A stretch of 40,718 bases of DNA. Origin: Flavobacteriales bacterium. GTDB taxonomy: Bacteria > Bacteroidota > Bacteroidia > Flavobacteriales_D > Crocinitomicaceae. A program made the position numbers and the translations under genes. Every line of letters starts with the position of its first letter. The stretch's first letter is position 1. The stretch covers positions 1-40,718 of the forward strand of contig QOQC01000006.1 of assembly GCA_003331365.1 (NCBI GenBank). The letters run 5' to 3'. The notes below the pieces were generated by a model that made no database searches, was not told the DNA's origin, and worked only from the letters and a program-made list of their open reading frames with translations. Positions 1 to 7,684 of this stretch are shown one piece after another.

Positions 1-1950
1 AATAATGGCTTATTTACCGTAAACCCCAGTATTATAGGTTTAATGGTAGTGGGAGTTAGGGTACAAGAGTTCAGAGATGGACAACTTATAGGTGAAACCA
101 TTAGAGATTTTTTATTCAAAGTATTTGATTGCAATATCACCATGCAAGCTATTTTACCCGATCAAGATGAGTTGAGTAGTTTTGTTTCTTATTGTCAGGG
201 ATTAACTGTAGAATTTGAAAATAATTCATACGGAGGTTCAAGCTATGTATGGGACTTCGGTGTTTCGGGAACAAGTACCGATGTGAGTAATTCATTTGCA
301 CCTGTGTTCACTTATCCTTCCCCTGGAGATTACGTTGCTCAACTTATCGTAAATCCAGGATCAGAGTGCACAGATACGGCATACATGAATATTACAGTTA
401 ATAATCCTTTCTCTCTGGAATGGGAGGCGGAAGATTCATTGTGTATCTTGGGCAATAATTTTGAATTTATTGGCATCTCAAGCAATATGTCTGCGAATTT
501 TGAGTGGCAATTAGATGGTGATGCAAGTATTGATAATTGGAATGGTATTGATATACCAGATATTTCCTTTTTAAGTCCTGGTTATCATACTGTGGTCTTA
601 AATGGTGATGATGGAGATTGTAATACGTCTTTCGAGGATTCCGTGTTTGTTGTCCCACAAGCCGAGGTTGATATTCTGATTCCTGACGAAATTGAATGTA
701 TAGGTTTGACCATAAGTTTTGAGAGTGATTATTCAAATGTAAATTCACTTCTATGGAATTTTGGCAACAACGGTCCAAACTCAGATGAAAGTAGTATATC
801 GGCCCCAGTGTATACTTACACATCATCTGGAACATATTCTATTCAGCTTATAGGAGAGTCAGTGTCCAATTGCTCAGATACCGCAAGTATAGAAATTACA
901 TTAAATGAACCTATTGTATTAGATTTCACCAATAATGATTCATTATGTATTACGGATGGTTTATACAATTTTCAGGCACAAGTAAGCGGGCCTTCTGGGG
1001 CGGAATATTTGTGGGATTTTGGGCAAAGCGCTTCATTAAATTCATCAAATGCATTAACAATTTCGGGAATACAATTTGATTCTCCCGGATTTCATGAGGT
1101 TCAATTAAGTGGGACATATGAAAATTGCTCAGATACCATAAGTGAATTGATTTATGTTTATGCCGAACCAACAATTGATTTTGATTATTTTGACGGGTTA
1201 TTTTGCGCCCCAAGCTTGGCTCAGTTTATAAATTTGAGCACTGTTGATGGTCCTGGAATCTATTATTGGGATTTTGGAGATGGTACAGGTTCTGAAGAAT
1301 TTAATCCAACACATATTTACACTGAAGTTGGGAATTACAGTGTTGGTTTAACGGTAATCTCGTTGGAGGGCTGTATTGATACCTTATATGAAATGCAGCA
1401 AGATATTTTTACGGTACACCCCTCTCCAGTTGCAGGGTTTCAGGTAAATCCTCAAAATGTTGATGTTTGTGATAATGAGGTTTCGTTTATTGATCAATCA
1501 ATTGGAGGGACGACTTATTTCTATTTTTTCGATCAATATCAATTCACTAGTTCCGAGCCAAACTTCACACATGCTTATGTAAATGACGGAACAGATTACC
1601 CTATACAAGTAGTTTATAATGAATATGGTTGTACTGACTCAATTCGACAGGAGGTATTTGTGGAACCCTTCGTTATTTATGCACCCAATACTTTCATTCC
1701 AGATGGTGATGGAGTGAATGACATTTTTAATGTAGTCACAGATTTTGAAATGATAGAATGGGAGCTTAAAATCTTCAATAGATGGGGTGAAATGGTTCAC
1801 AGGTCAGATATTATTCAAAATGGATGGGATGGAATGTATAAAGGAGTTGCGTGTCCAGATGGTATTTATACTTATGTATTTACCTATAAAAGTTGTGCAA
1901 ACCCTTACACTGCAGAGCAAAAAAGTGGTTTTGTTAACCTAATCAGATAG
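1..1950 (+). CDS. T9SS cargo protein with PKD repeats and gliding-motility type C-terminal domain (5' partial)
   Basis: The frame is open from base 1 ([14 protein letters not shown] precedes the first ATG at 43), so the gene begins upstream of the window. Residue numbers below count from the ATG at 43. The N-terminal stretch [16 protein letters not shown] followed by RDF is typical of large gliding-motility associated surface proteins. PKD-type beta-sandwich modules follow, recognised by WDFG/WNFG motifs near residues 70, 238, 324 and 409 and by the CTDTA/CSDT-type strand ends. Residues 51-386 look like two copies of a 168-residue unit. Residues about 545-635 form the type B T9SS sorting domain: [14 protein letters not shown], then [28 protein letters not shown]. 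The protein is probably exported by Sec, moved across the outer membrane by T9SS and displayed or released. Its last 12 nt overlap the convergent lptB gene. The exact substrate or adhesion role cannot be read from the sequence. Confidence 0.9.
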   Translation, partial: NNGLFTVNPSIIGLMVVGVRVQEFRDGQLIGETIRDFLFKVFDCNITMQAILPDQDELSSFVSYCQGLTVEFENNSYGGSSYVWDFGVSGTSTDVSNSFAPVFTYPSPGDYVAQLIVNPGSECTDTAYMNITVNNPFSLEWEAEDSLCILGNNFEFIGISSNMSANFEWQLDGDASIDNWNGIDIPDISFLSPGYHTVVLNGDDGDCNTSFEDSVFVVPQAEVDILIPDEIECIGLTISFESDYSNVNSLLWNFGNNGPNSDESSISAPVYTYTSSGTYSIQLIGESVSNCSDTASIEITLNEPIVLDFTNNDSLCITDGLYNFQAQVSGPSGAEYLWDFGQSASLNSSNALTISGIQFDSPGFHEVQLSGTYENCSDTISELIYVYAEPTIDFDYFDGLFCAPSLAQFINLSTVDGPGIYYWDFGDGTGSEEFNPTHIYTEVGNYSVGLTVISLEGCIDTLYEMQQDIFTVHPSPVAGFQVNPQNVDVCDNEVSFIDQSIGGTTYFYFFDQYQFTSSEPNFTHAYVNDGTDYPIQVVYNEYGCTDSIRQEVFVEPFVIYAPNTFIPDGDGVNDIFNVVTDFEMIEWELKIFNRWGEMVHRSDIIQNGWDGMYKGVACPDGIYTYVFTYKSCANPYTAEQKSGFVNLIR

Positions 1951-2679
1951 CGTTTTTTTCTTTAACTCAAAATTTCTACCCAGGTACACCTTTCTTACCT
2001 GTTCATCATTTGCCAGTTCTTCGGCTGTACCTGATTTTAGAATACTACCCTCAAAAAGTAAGTAGGCCCGATCAGTAATGGAAAGTGTTTCCTGTACATT
2101 ATGATCAGTAATCAGTATTCCGATGTTTTTCTTTTTAAGTGCAGAGACAATACTTTGAATGTCTTCAACCGCTATAGGATCCACTCCTGCAAAGGGCTCG
2201 TCCAATAAAACAAACTGAGGATCGGTTGCTAAAGCTCTGGCAATTTCAGTTCTTCTTTTTTCTCCTCCTGAAAGCCTGTTTCCTAATGTTTTTCTAAACT
2301 CCGTTAGATTAAACTCTTCAAGGAGCTCTTCAAGTCTGTTCTTTCTCTCTGAAGCTGATTTCGAAGTCATTTCAAGAATAGCCATGATATTGTCTTCAAC
2401 ACTTAGCTTCCTAAAAACCGAAATCTCTTGTGGTAAGTAACCCAATCCCATCTGTGCTCGTTTATACATAGGGAGGTTTGTGATTTCAGTATCATTCAAA
2501 AAGACCTTCCCGCTATCCGGTCGAACCAATCCAACAATCATATAAAATGATGTCGTTTTTCCAGCTCCATTTGGACCAAGAAGACCAACAATTTCACCCT
2601 GTTTAAGATGAATTGAGACATCTTGGACTACTTTTTTACCCTTGTAGCTCTTAAAAATATTTTCTGTATATAAATTCAC
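1939..2679 (-). CDS. lptB: LPS export ABC transporter ATP-binding protein LptB
   Basis: This 246-aa protein has the length and motifs of LptB, the cytoplasmic ATPase that drives lipopolysaccharide transport from the inner membrane through the Lpt bridge. The ABC motifs are Walker A GPNGAGKT (35-42), Q-loop Q84, signature LSGGE (136-140), Walker B VLLDE (157-161), D-loop at AGVD and switch H193 in ITDHN. The stretch [17 protein letters not shown], with the family-typical GLGYLPQE, distinguishes LptB from other ABC ATPases such as LivG. It lies 12 nt downstream of the DUF5686 gene and is the last gene of a tatC-DUF5686-lptB operon. LptF/G and LptC are not in the window. The 3' end runs 12 nt into the opposite PKD gene, so no independent terminator separates them. 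Confidence 0.93.
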   Translation of the reverse strand: MNLYTENIFKSYKGKKVVQDVSIHLKQGEIVGLLGPNGAGKTTSFYMIVGLVRPDSGKVFLNDTEITNLPMYKRAQMGLGYLPQEISVFRKLSVEDNIMAILEMTSKSASERKNRLEELLEEFNLTEFRKTLGNRLSGGEKRRTEIARALATDPQFVLLDEPFAGVDPIAVEDIQSIVSALKKKNIGILITDHNVQETLSITDRAYLLFEGSILKSGTAEELANDEQVRKVYLGRNFELKKKTLSD

Positions 2680-2691
2680 TTCACCAATGTA

Positions 2692-5181
2692 TTAAAAATT
2701 AAGCGTAAGTTTCGCTCTAATTCCAAGTGGATTTGAACCCGGGTCATTATGCGTCATTCTCCAAACCAAGTCAATTCTTATGAATTTAAATATATTTTCT
2801 ATACCTGCAGTAGTTTCTAAATATGGGATTTTTCCAAAAGATCTTATAAAACTTGGATAAATCATTTCAGCTTGATGTCTCGAGCTAAGATTCCCATAGG
2901 CCATCTTTGTAGAGCTCACTAATCTTAAGTTGAGATGTTTTATTAAAGGGAGCTTATTAAAGAAAAAGCCATCCCAATGGTTTTCAAAATAGCCCTCCAC
3001 ATATTGGTCACTTATAAATTCTAAAAAATTCAGTTTATTAAAAGCCGAGGACATCAACCATAAAGATTGATTGCCTGGATGGGCATTTAATAAAGGATAA
3101 GCCAGGTTTCCAAAGATATACCCAACTTTTGCACCATAATTAAACCTCCCGAGAATACCCAGTTGCGTATTATGCTCCAATTGAAGCTCTATTTTTTGAT
3201 ATGAATATTGACTTCCCAATACGCCCTTTATTCCAAAAACTCCTTGAACAGCAATAATTGGATATTTTGAACGCAAGCTTGTTCTATCAAATGCACCGGC
3301 AATAAACTCTTCGTTTTTAGCCCATCTTAATCGGGCTGTAATTTCACTTGCCTTAATTTGTGAAATCGTATCGAGAGCTCCATTAGCTGAATTAACTCTT
3401 AAATAATTAGCTAAACCCAAGGGGCGATATTCTTTCCATTCAACACCTACAAACGCGATCAAATCCTTTTTTATGTCCTTTTCAATATTTGCCCCTGCCC
3501 TTGTTATAAAAGTTAGCTTATCAAATGGAGCGGTATTCAAAACAGTAGCAAAAGTATTTCCCATCGATACAGCATAAGGGGAAACCCCTATTTGTTCGAT
3601 ATCATAATTATAGAAAATGGATAGAAGCGCTCTTTTGCGTTTGGAAAGGTTCCATCGGATTAGGCCTCCATATTTGAATTTATTATCGCCAAAACCATAA
3701 GCTCCATTCACGCCAAATTCAATTCTCTTTGAGAATGCATTAGAGGTCCTCAATGATAACGCTGTTCTGAATCGTTCTACTGGGTTTACACTAAATAATG
3801 AATATAGATTTCCAATTTCTATTTTACCCATAGGGTAGTAACCTGTTGTTCCTAGGTAGGATAAGTTTTTCAATCGCTTAAAGTAAGGTGTCTGATTGAG
3901 AGAATCAATCATATGTCCTATTCCTCTTTCTTGTGCATTTAATTCAACAGTCCTTAGTGAGTTCCATGCTTCATCAGTTTTGCTGTTTGCTCCATTAGCA
4001 ATTTCTACCGTATTGTCTGTTTTATAAAATGAGTTGTCCTTTTTTCGATTGATTTTGAATTCACTTCTTTCCGAATACTTTCGAGCGAAAAAGCCATAAA
4101 CTTTTGTTTTTTTGGTGAGCTGAATATCTGCAATAAAGCGCTCTTCCTTTAACATCCAGAATGCATTTTGAACCTTTTCAAAATCATGCTGAAAGTAGAA
4201 GTCTTTTACAAAATTTAGGTTTGCGTTAGGAGACACGCTAGCCTCAATTCGTTTAACAGCAAACGAACTATCATTGATCCAAAGATTACCAGTAAAACAA
4301 AGATCTCGTTTTCGCTTTGGGATGTAACGAAGTTTATAACACCAGTCATTATCTATGAAAGCAGAATCTTCTAAGTAATATTTATAATAATTTTGACAAT
4401 TGTTAGAAAGTGGGCTAACAAAAGATTTTCCGAAAATGGTATAAATGTTATCATACACATTCAATTCCAAATACATATCACCTAAAAATTGAGTGACTTG
4501 GATGTTCTCAATTCCTGTAGTTCGACTTGCCTCTATGATTTCTCTCTTTGTTTTGGGCCTATCCTTATAGTAATAACGTGAAATGGATTCACTAAGAATT
4601 AATGGAAGAAAGCTTTGTCCCTTTTCGGTAGAATCTAAATAATTGAATAATAGGCCCAGCTTATTCACCAATTTATTGCTTTTAAAATCATCACCAATAT
4701 TGTTCAGATCGAATTGAATTTTATTGTAAAGCTTGTATTCATAGGCATCAAGCTTGTCCTTATTATTATTGTCTTTGTTGGCAATCACCTTTCGAATTAA
4801 AATCGTCGACGGGAGTTCGTCCGGTGCTTTTACGGTAATTTCATCAAAGTCTTTAAAAATACTTTTGAGCTTGAAATTAATATTGAGTCGAATATCAGCA
4901 GACTGGGATGACTGAACCTTCTCTATCAGTTGAGAGCTACTATGGTATCCTATAAATGATGCGATAATCGAGTCAGAGTCTTTGTCATTTGAATAGGTAA
5001 TGTTATAATTACCTGCAGAATCCGCGAGGGCAGCTTTTTTTGAGTATGCGAATTGAACTTTCGCAAATGGAAGGGGAAGCTCAGTTTTTTCATCAATAAT
5101 TTTCCCATAAACCAATACGCTTTGTCCAATAAGTGAACCAATGAGATGACAAAAAACAATAGAGATTGCGTATTTATACAT
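2692..5181 (-). CDS. DUF5686 / carboxypeptidase-regulatory-like outer-membrane protein
   Basis: This 829-aa protein has a signal peptide (about residues 1-19, ending at LIGQS). A carboxypeptidase-regulatory-like beta-sandwich follows (about 22-105: VYGKIIDEKTELPLPFAKV, then SIIASFIGYHS). The long DUF5686 region (about 120-829) begins at ELPSTILIRKVIANKDNN and KLDAYEYKLYNKIQ. The C-terminal half is rich in alternating hydrophobic strands and ends in LTLNF, an aromatic end expected of an outer-membrane barrel. The N-terminal module is shared with TonB-dependent SusC-type proteins, but no plug domain is visible, so a TonB-dependent transporter is unlikely. Function is unknown. Its place between tatC and lptB suggests an envelope-biogenesis role (inference). 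It starts 6 nt after the tatC stop codon. Confidence 0.85.
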   Translation of the reverse strand: MYKYAISIVFCHLIGSLIGQSVLVYGKIIDEKTELPLPFAKVQFAYSKKAALADSAGNYNITYSNDKDSDSIIASFIGYHSSSQLIEKVQSSQSADIRLNINFKLKSIFKDFDEITVKAPDELPSTILIRKVIANKDNNNKDKLDAYEYKLYNKIQFDLNNIGDDFKSNKLVNKLGLLFNYLDSTEKGQSFLPLILSESISRYYYKDRPKTKREIIEASRTTGIENIQVTQFLGDMYLELNVYDNIYTIFGKSFVSPLSNNCQNYYKYYLEDSAFIDNDWCYKLRYIPKRKRDLCFTGNLWINDSSFAVKRIEASVSPNANLNFVKDFYFQHDFEKVQNAFWMLKEERFIADIQLTKKTKVYGFFARKYSERSEFKINRKKDNSFYKTDNTVEIANGANSKTDEAWNSLRTVELNAQERGIGHMIDSLNQTPYFKRLKNLSYLGTTGYYPMGKIEIGNLYSLFSVNPVERFRTALSLRTSNAFSKRIEFGVNGAYGFGDNKFKYGGLIRWNLSKRKRALLSIFYNYDIEQIGVSPYAVSMGNTFATVLNTAPFDKLTFITRAGANIEKDIKKDLIAFVGVEWKEYRPLGLANYLRVNSANGALDTISQIKASEITARLRWAKNEEFIAGAFDRTSLRSKYPIIAVQGVFGIKGVLGSQYSYQKIELQLEHNTQLGILGRFNYGAKVGYIFGNLAYPLLNAHPGNQSLWLMSSAFNKLNFLEFISDQYVEGYFENHWDGFFFNKLPLIKHLNLRLVSSTKMAYGNLSSRHQAEMIYPSFIRSFGKIPYLETTAGIENIFKFIRIDLVWRMTHNDPGSNPLGIRAKLTLNF

Positions 5182-5187
5182 GTTCTT

Positions 5188-5985
5188 TTATTCGCTTGCT
5201 TTTTTGGAAGCTTTCCTTGATACAAGGATTCCTATTTCATACAATAATAGTATCGGAATTGATACAATAACTTGAGATATTACATCGGGAGGAGTTATCA
5301 ATGCTGACAATATCAATATAATAACAAGTGCATGTTTTCTGTATTTTCTTAAAAAATCTGGAGTAATGAGTCCAACTTTAGAAAGTAGGAAGATGATTAC
5401 AGGGAGTAAAAAAAATAAACCTGTGTAAAAGACTGTTGAGATAATAGTACTCATGTATGAGCTAATTGTGAAATCATTTCTTATCTCCGAACTTATTTGG
5501 TATGAGCCAAAGAATTGTATGCTTAATGGAGCCACGACTAAATATCCAAAACTGATTCCCAAAAAGAACAAAATACTCACATAAAAAACGATTCCCTTGG
5601 CCATTTTCTTTTCTTTAAACTTTAACCCCGGCTTTAGAAATGACCAGATTTGATAAAATATAAAAGGGAAACCCAATACTAGCCCCCCCATAAAACTCAT
5701 CATAAGTGCGTAGCCAAACTGACCTGAAACCGTCATGCTTTGAAGCTGGACTGGAATATCCTCAACACATGTGCCAAACCACTGACACATTAGCCTAAAT
5801 GAAATAAAGTCATTGCTTTTCATTGTCATAAAAACATTTTCCATGATCCACTCTTGGAAAATCCAAATAACAATACCTATGCATACCACAGCTATGGCAC
5901 TACGAACAAGTCTCCACCTTAGCTCTTCAAGATGCTCAAGAAATGACATCTGCCCCTCGTTCTGTTGATTTTTATTCTCTTTCAT
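5188..5985 (-). CDS. tatC: Twin-arginine translocase subunit TatC
   Basis: TatC is the polytopic inner-membrane receptor for folded Tat substrates. From the ATG at 5985 the product is 265 aa. It carries the cytoplasmic N-terminal motif MSFLEHLEELRWRL (13-26), which docks twin-arginine signal peptides, then six predicted membrane segments and the family motif PFIFYQIWSFLKPGL. A TTG at 6015 would add ten residues, but it lies upstream of a consensus -7 box at 6003-6010, so the ATG is preferred. It is the first gene of a tight minus-strand operon (6 nt to the DUF5686 gene, then lptB). TatA/TatE is not in the window. The first periplasmic loop is somewhat long and carries two cysteines (CQWFGTCVED). 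Confidence 0.95.
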   Translation of the reverse strand: MKENKNQQNEGQMSFLEHLEELRWRLVRSAIAVVCIGIVIWIFQEWIMENVFMTMKSNDFISFRLMCQWFGTCVEDIPVQLQSMTVSGQFGYALMMSFMGGLVLGFPFIFYQIWSFLKPGLKFKEKKMAKGIVFYVSILFFLGISFGYLVVAPLSIQFFGSYQISSEIRNDFTISSYMSTIISTVFYTGLFFLLPVIIFLLSKVGLITPDFLRKYRKHALVIILILSALITPPDVISQVIVSIPILLLYEIGILVSRKASKKASE

Positions 5986-6002
5986 TTGTGGATAATCGGA
6001 TA

Positions 6003-6010
6003 CAAATTTA
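6003..6010 (-). promoter_or_regulatory. Candidate -7 box of the tatC operon promoter
   Basis: Read on the minus strand this is TAAATTTG, an exact match to the Bacteroidota -7 consensus TAnnTTTG. No good -33 TTG lies at the usual spacing. Transcription would begin near 5999, giving a leader of about 14 nt before the ATG at 5985 and excluding the upstream TTG as the start. Confidence 0.45.
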
Positions 6011-6058
6011 ACCAAAAGGCTAGACTTGTTCAGTGATTATTGAAGAAAGAATTTAAGT

Positions 6059-6075
6059 TCGTAAATTGTTTACGA
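6059..6075. promoter_or_regulatory. Perfect 7-bp inverted repeat centred on a -33 element (candidate operator)
   Basis: The arms TCGTAAA and TTTACGA flank the trinucleotide TTG (6066-6068), which is itself the -33 element of the promoter for the 105-aa gene. A dimeric repressor bound here would block sigma-factor contact. The site also lies in the divergent tatC promoter region. The symmetry is plain in the sequence, and its use as an operator is inferred. Confidence 0.45.
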
Positions 6076-6093
6076 CATGAGGTCATACATTTG
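6066..6093 (+). promoter_or_regulatory. Promoter of the 105-aa orphan gene
   Basis: A -33 TTG (6066-6068), a 17-nt spacer and a -7 box TACATTTG (6086-6093) fit the Bacteroidota promoter consensus. Initiation near 6098 would place the ATG at 6109 about 11 nt into the message, which supports that start. Confidence 0.55.
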
Positions 6094-6108
6094 ATTAAAA
6101 ATTACGTT

Positions 6109-6426
6109 ATGAACCTACTTTTTGACATACAAACTATTAAATTCAATTCATTGAGCGATTGGTTAATTCTAAATGGTAAACTTAAAAAAGGGTCCTTGAA
6201 TAGTGAACTATTCTTAAAGGTTGACCAGTCTTTTTTAAATAAAATATTAAACCGAATCCAGAGGGCAAATCCAGACACCTCTATTAACGACTATTTAAAA
6301 ACACATGAGGACATTCACATCAATGACTATGAATTCGATTTCAACTCATTATTAGAAACTACTATTTCAATGAGTGAGTTGAAATTTCTAACAACATTAA
6401 ATGAATATAAATTTATAAGGGCTTAA
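6109..6426 (+). CDS. Hypothetical protein, 105 aa, unrecognised
   Basis: I do not recognise the family. From the ATG at 6109 the product is a soluble 105-aa protein with no signal peptide or membrane segment, probably mostly helical, with a charged middle (NGKLKKGSLNSELFLKVDQ) and an acidic patch (HEDIHINDYEFDF). A TTG at 6040 would extend it by 23 residues, but that codon lies upstream of the promoter at 6066-6093. The gene stands alone. It is preceded by a promoter with an operator-like palindrome and its stop codon is shared with that of the convergent lipoprotein gene (TTAA at 6423-6426). The palindromic promoter suggests regulated expression. Function is unknown. Confidence 0.6.
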   Translation: MNLLFDIQTIKFNSLSDWLILNGKLKKGSLNSELFLKVDQSFLNKILNRIQRANPDTSINDYLKTHEDIHINDYEFDFNSLLETTISMSELKFLTTLNEYKFIRA

Positions 6427-6800
6427 GGCTGAATAAATACAGTTTCTTCGTTTACCTGCTCAGGTTCAATTTTTATAATACCTTGACCAATCTTATTTAA
6501 TTTTTGTGCCTTGATATCTAAAACTGCCACACCTGCTTGACCCAACTGATAAATGTCATTATAATTAAATGACGCTAGTCCAGCACCATTGGTATATGCT
6601 GTATCAAAAATGGCAACAACTTGAGGCGTTCCTTGGGTGTTTGTCCCGTACAAGACCACCATTGCTTCTGGCACTATAGCATTTGCCTCATCTCGAACGT
6701 AAATATTAGCTATGGTATCGGCTTTTTTTCGACAAGAGTAAAAAACTCCTGAAACCAATACGGCCATCATTACAATTAAAATTTTTCTTGAAGATTTCAT
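6423..6800 (-). CDS. Small lipoprotein, transthyretin/carboxypeptidase-regulatory-like fold (third of three)
   Basis: The 125-aa product has a lipoprotein signal (basic MKSSRK start, hydrophobic core, lipobox VFYSC with C23 as the lipidated cysteine), then a single small beta-sandwich domain. The segment YVRDEANAIVPEAMVVLYG reads as the first strands of a transthyretin or carboxypeptidase-regulatory-like domain, and AYTNGAGLASF is the usual linking strand. The tail DIYQLGQAGVAVLDI closely matches NIYQPGQSGVAILKV in the lipoprotein at 7255-7617, so the two are paralogs. It lies 10 nt downstream of the second lipoprotein gene and is probably co-transcribed. Likely periplasmic or surface location; substrate unknown. 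Confidence 0.8.
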   Translation of the reverse strand: MKSSRKILIVMMAVLVSGVFYSCRKKADTIANIYVRDEANAIVPEAMVVLYGTNTQGTPQVVAIFDTAYTNGAGLASFNYNDIYQLGQAGVAVLDIKAQKLNKIGQGIIKIEPEQVNEETVFIQP

Positions 6801-6810
6801 ATCTCTTTTC

Positions 6811-7176
6811 TTATGGTAAGTATATCGTTTCTACTGATGTAGTATTGATTCTACATCTTGTATATCCAGTTGCTTGTTTATTGTTTGATTTAACAAGTAT
6901 ATCAAAATACCCTGTTGTATTCTCTTCTCCTGACGTATTGAAGTATTGATCCATATCAACGGTTGTAAAGCCAGATGAATTCGTATATGAAGTATCTACA
7001 AATTCAAGCGTTGGTGGATTTGATTGCTGATCTCCAATCACAACAACTCTCGCTCCGTTCACCAATTGATTTGTTGAAGACCTCACAAAAACCTTTAATA
7101 TTGCTGGGTCTTTTGGCCTGCAACTCATCACTAAAAGAGTCGAAAACAGTAGGGTAAGTAAGAAGAGTTTTTTCAT
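6811..7176 (-). CDS. Small lipoprotein, transthyretin/carboxypeptidase-regulatory-like fold (second of three)
   Basis: The ATG at 7176 gives 121 aa with a clean lipoprotein signal: MKKLFLLTLLFSTLLVMSC, lipidated C19. A TTG at 7197 would add seven residues but overlaps a -7 promoter box (7195-7202), so it is rejected. After the cysteine the sequence CRPKDPAILKVFVRS resembles the start of the two flanking lipoproteins, and FVDTSYTNSSGFTTV corresponds to FDTAYTNGAGLASF in the downstream paralog. The domain is one beta-sandwich of about 100 residues, with two cysteines only (the lipid-carrying one and one near the end). No enzyme motif is seen. It probably forms a short operon with the gene at 6423-6800. 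Confidence 0.8.
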   Translation of the reverse strand: MKKLFLLTLLFSTLLVMSCRPKDPAILKVFVRSSTNQLVNGARVVVIGDQQSNPPTLEFVDTSYTNSSGFTTVDMDQYFNTSGEENTTGYFDILVKSNNKQATGYTRCRINTTSVETIYLP

Positions 7177-7194
7177 AGCTATCAATCTTGATTT

Positions 7195-7202
7195 CAAAGT
7201 TA
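7195..7202 (-). promoter_or_regulatory. Candidate -7 box for the second lipoprotein gene
   Basis: The minus strand reads TAACTTTG, matching TAnnTTTG. Initiation near 7191 leaves a leader of about 14 nt before the ATG at 7176. The upstream spacer is almost pure A/T and contains no clear -33 TTG. Confidence 0.4.
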
Positions 7203-7254
7203 AGTTATTATTTTATTATTTAATAATATCATGTACGATTCTTTATCCAAAGTG

Positions 7255-7617
7255 TTACTCGACAACCATATCAAGTTTATTATTTGTTTCCTCAATGAGT
7301 TCGATTGTTGCCGATCCTATTTTATCATTTTTTTCTGCAATTACTTTTAAAATAGCAACTCCACTTTGTCCTGGTTGATAAATATTACTCAACTCAAACT
7401 GTACGACCCCATTTGAGTTTGTTTCAGATTCATATATCGCTTCAACCGAAGGCGATGGAGAAAGCGTAGGTTCTCCTTCAACGTATACAAATGCGTTTGG
7501 AATGACATTCCCGTTATTGTCTTTAACTGTTACTTCCAATGTTGTTGGCTCTACTTTGTAACATGAAAAAAATAAGAATATCAGACAAAACATCTGCAAA
7601 ACGTTCTTTAGAATCAT
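7255..7617 (-). CDS. Small lipoprotein, transthyretin/carboxypeptidase-regulatory-like fold (first of three)
   Basis: The 120-aa product begins MILKNVLQMFCLIFLFFSC, a lipoprotein signal with C19 as the acylated residue. The mature part TTLEVTVKDNNGNVIPNAFV has the layout of a carboxypeptidase-regulatory-like or CNA-B-like beta-sandwich. SETNSNGVVQFELSNIYQP leads into GQSGVAILKV, nearly identical to the equivalent segment of the lipoprotein at 6423-6800. The gene is separated by 78 nt from the next lipoprotein gene and is divergent from pheS. No catalytic residues are visible. A structural, binding or inhibitor-like surface role is possible but not shown. Confidence 0.8.
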   Translation of the reverse strand: MILKNVLQMFCLIFLFFSCYKVEPTTLEVTVKDNNGNVIPNAFVYVEGEPTLSPSPSVEAIYESETNSNGVVQFELSNIYQPGQSGVAILKVIAEKNDKIGSATIELIEETNNKLDMVVE

Positions 7618-7634
7618 TTCATTTACTTTTGTTG

Positions 7635-7642
7635 TACTTTTG
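7635..7642 (+). promoter_or_regulatory. Candidate -7 box of the pheS-ytxJ-glutaminyl cyclase operon
   Basis: TACTTTTG matches TAnnTTTG. A second identical copy lies at 7624-7631, 11 nt upstream. Initiation near 7646 gives a leader of about 39 nt to the pheS ATG at 7685. No clear -33 TTG is present for either copy. Confidence 0.4.
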
Positions 7643-7684
7643 TATAGTACAATTTACTATGTCAATAAGTTACACCTTAGGTTT

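Noticed and set aside
467-835. Minus-strand open frame of 122 codons.
   Set aside because: It lies inside the PKD protein coding region and has low-complexity His/Gln/Tyr composition typical of a shadow frame.
2729-2745. Minus-strand GACCCGGGTTCAAATCC looks like a tRNA T-arm and 3' end.
   Set aside because: It encodes the C-terminal residues DPGSN of the DUF5686 protein, and no acceptor or anticodon stem fits around it.
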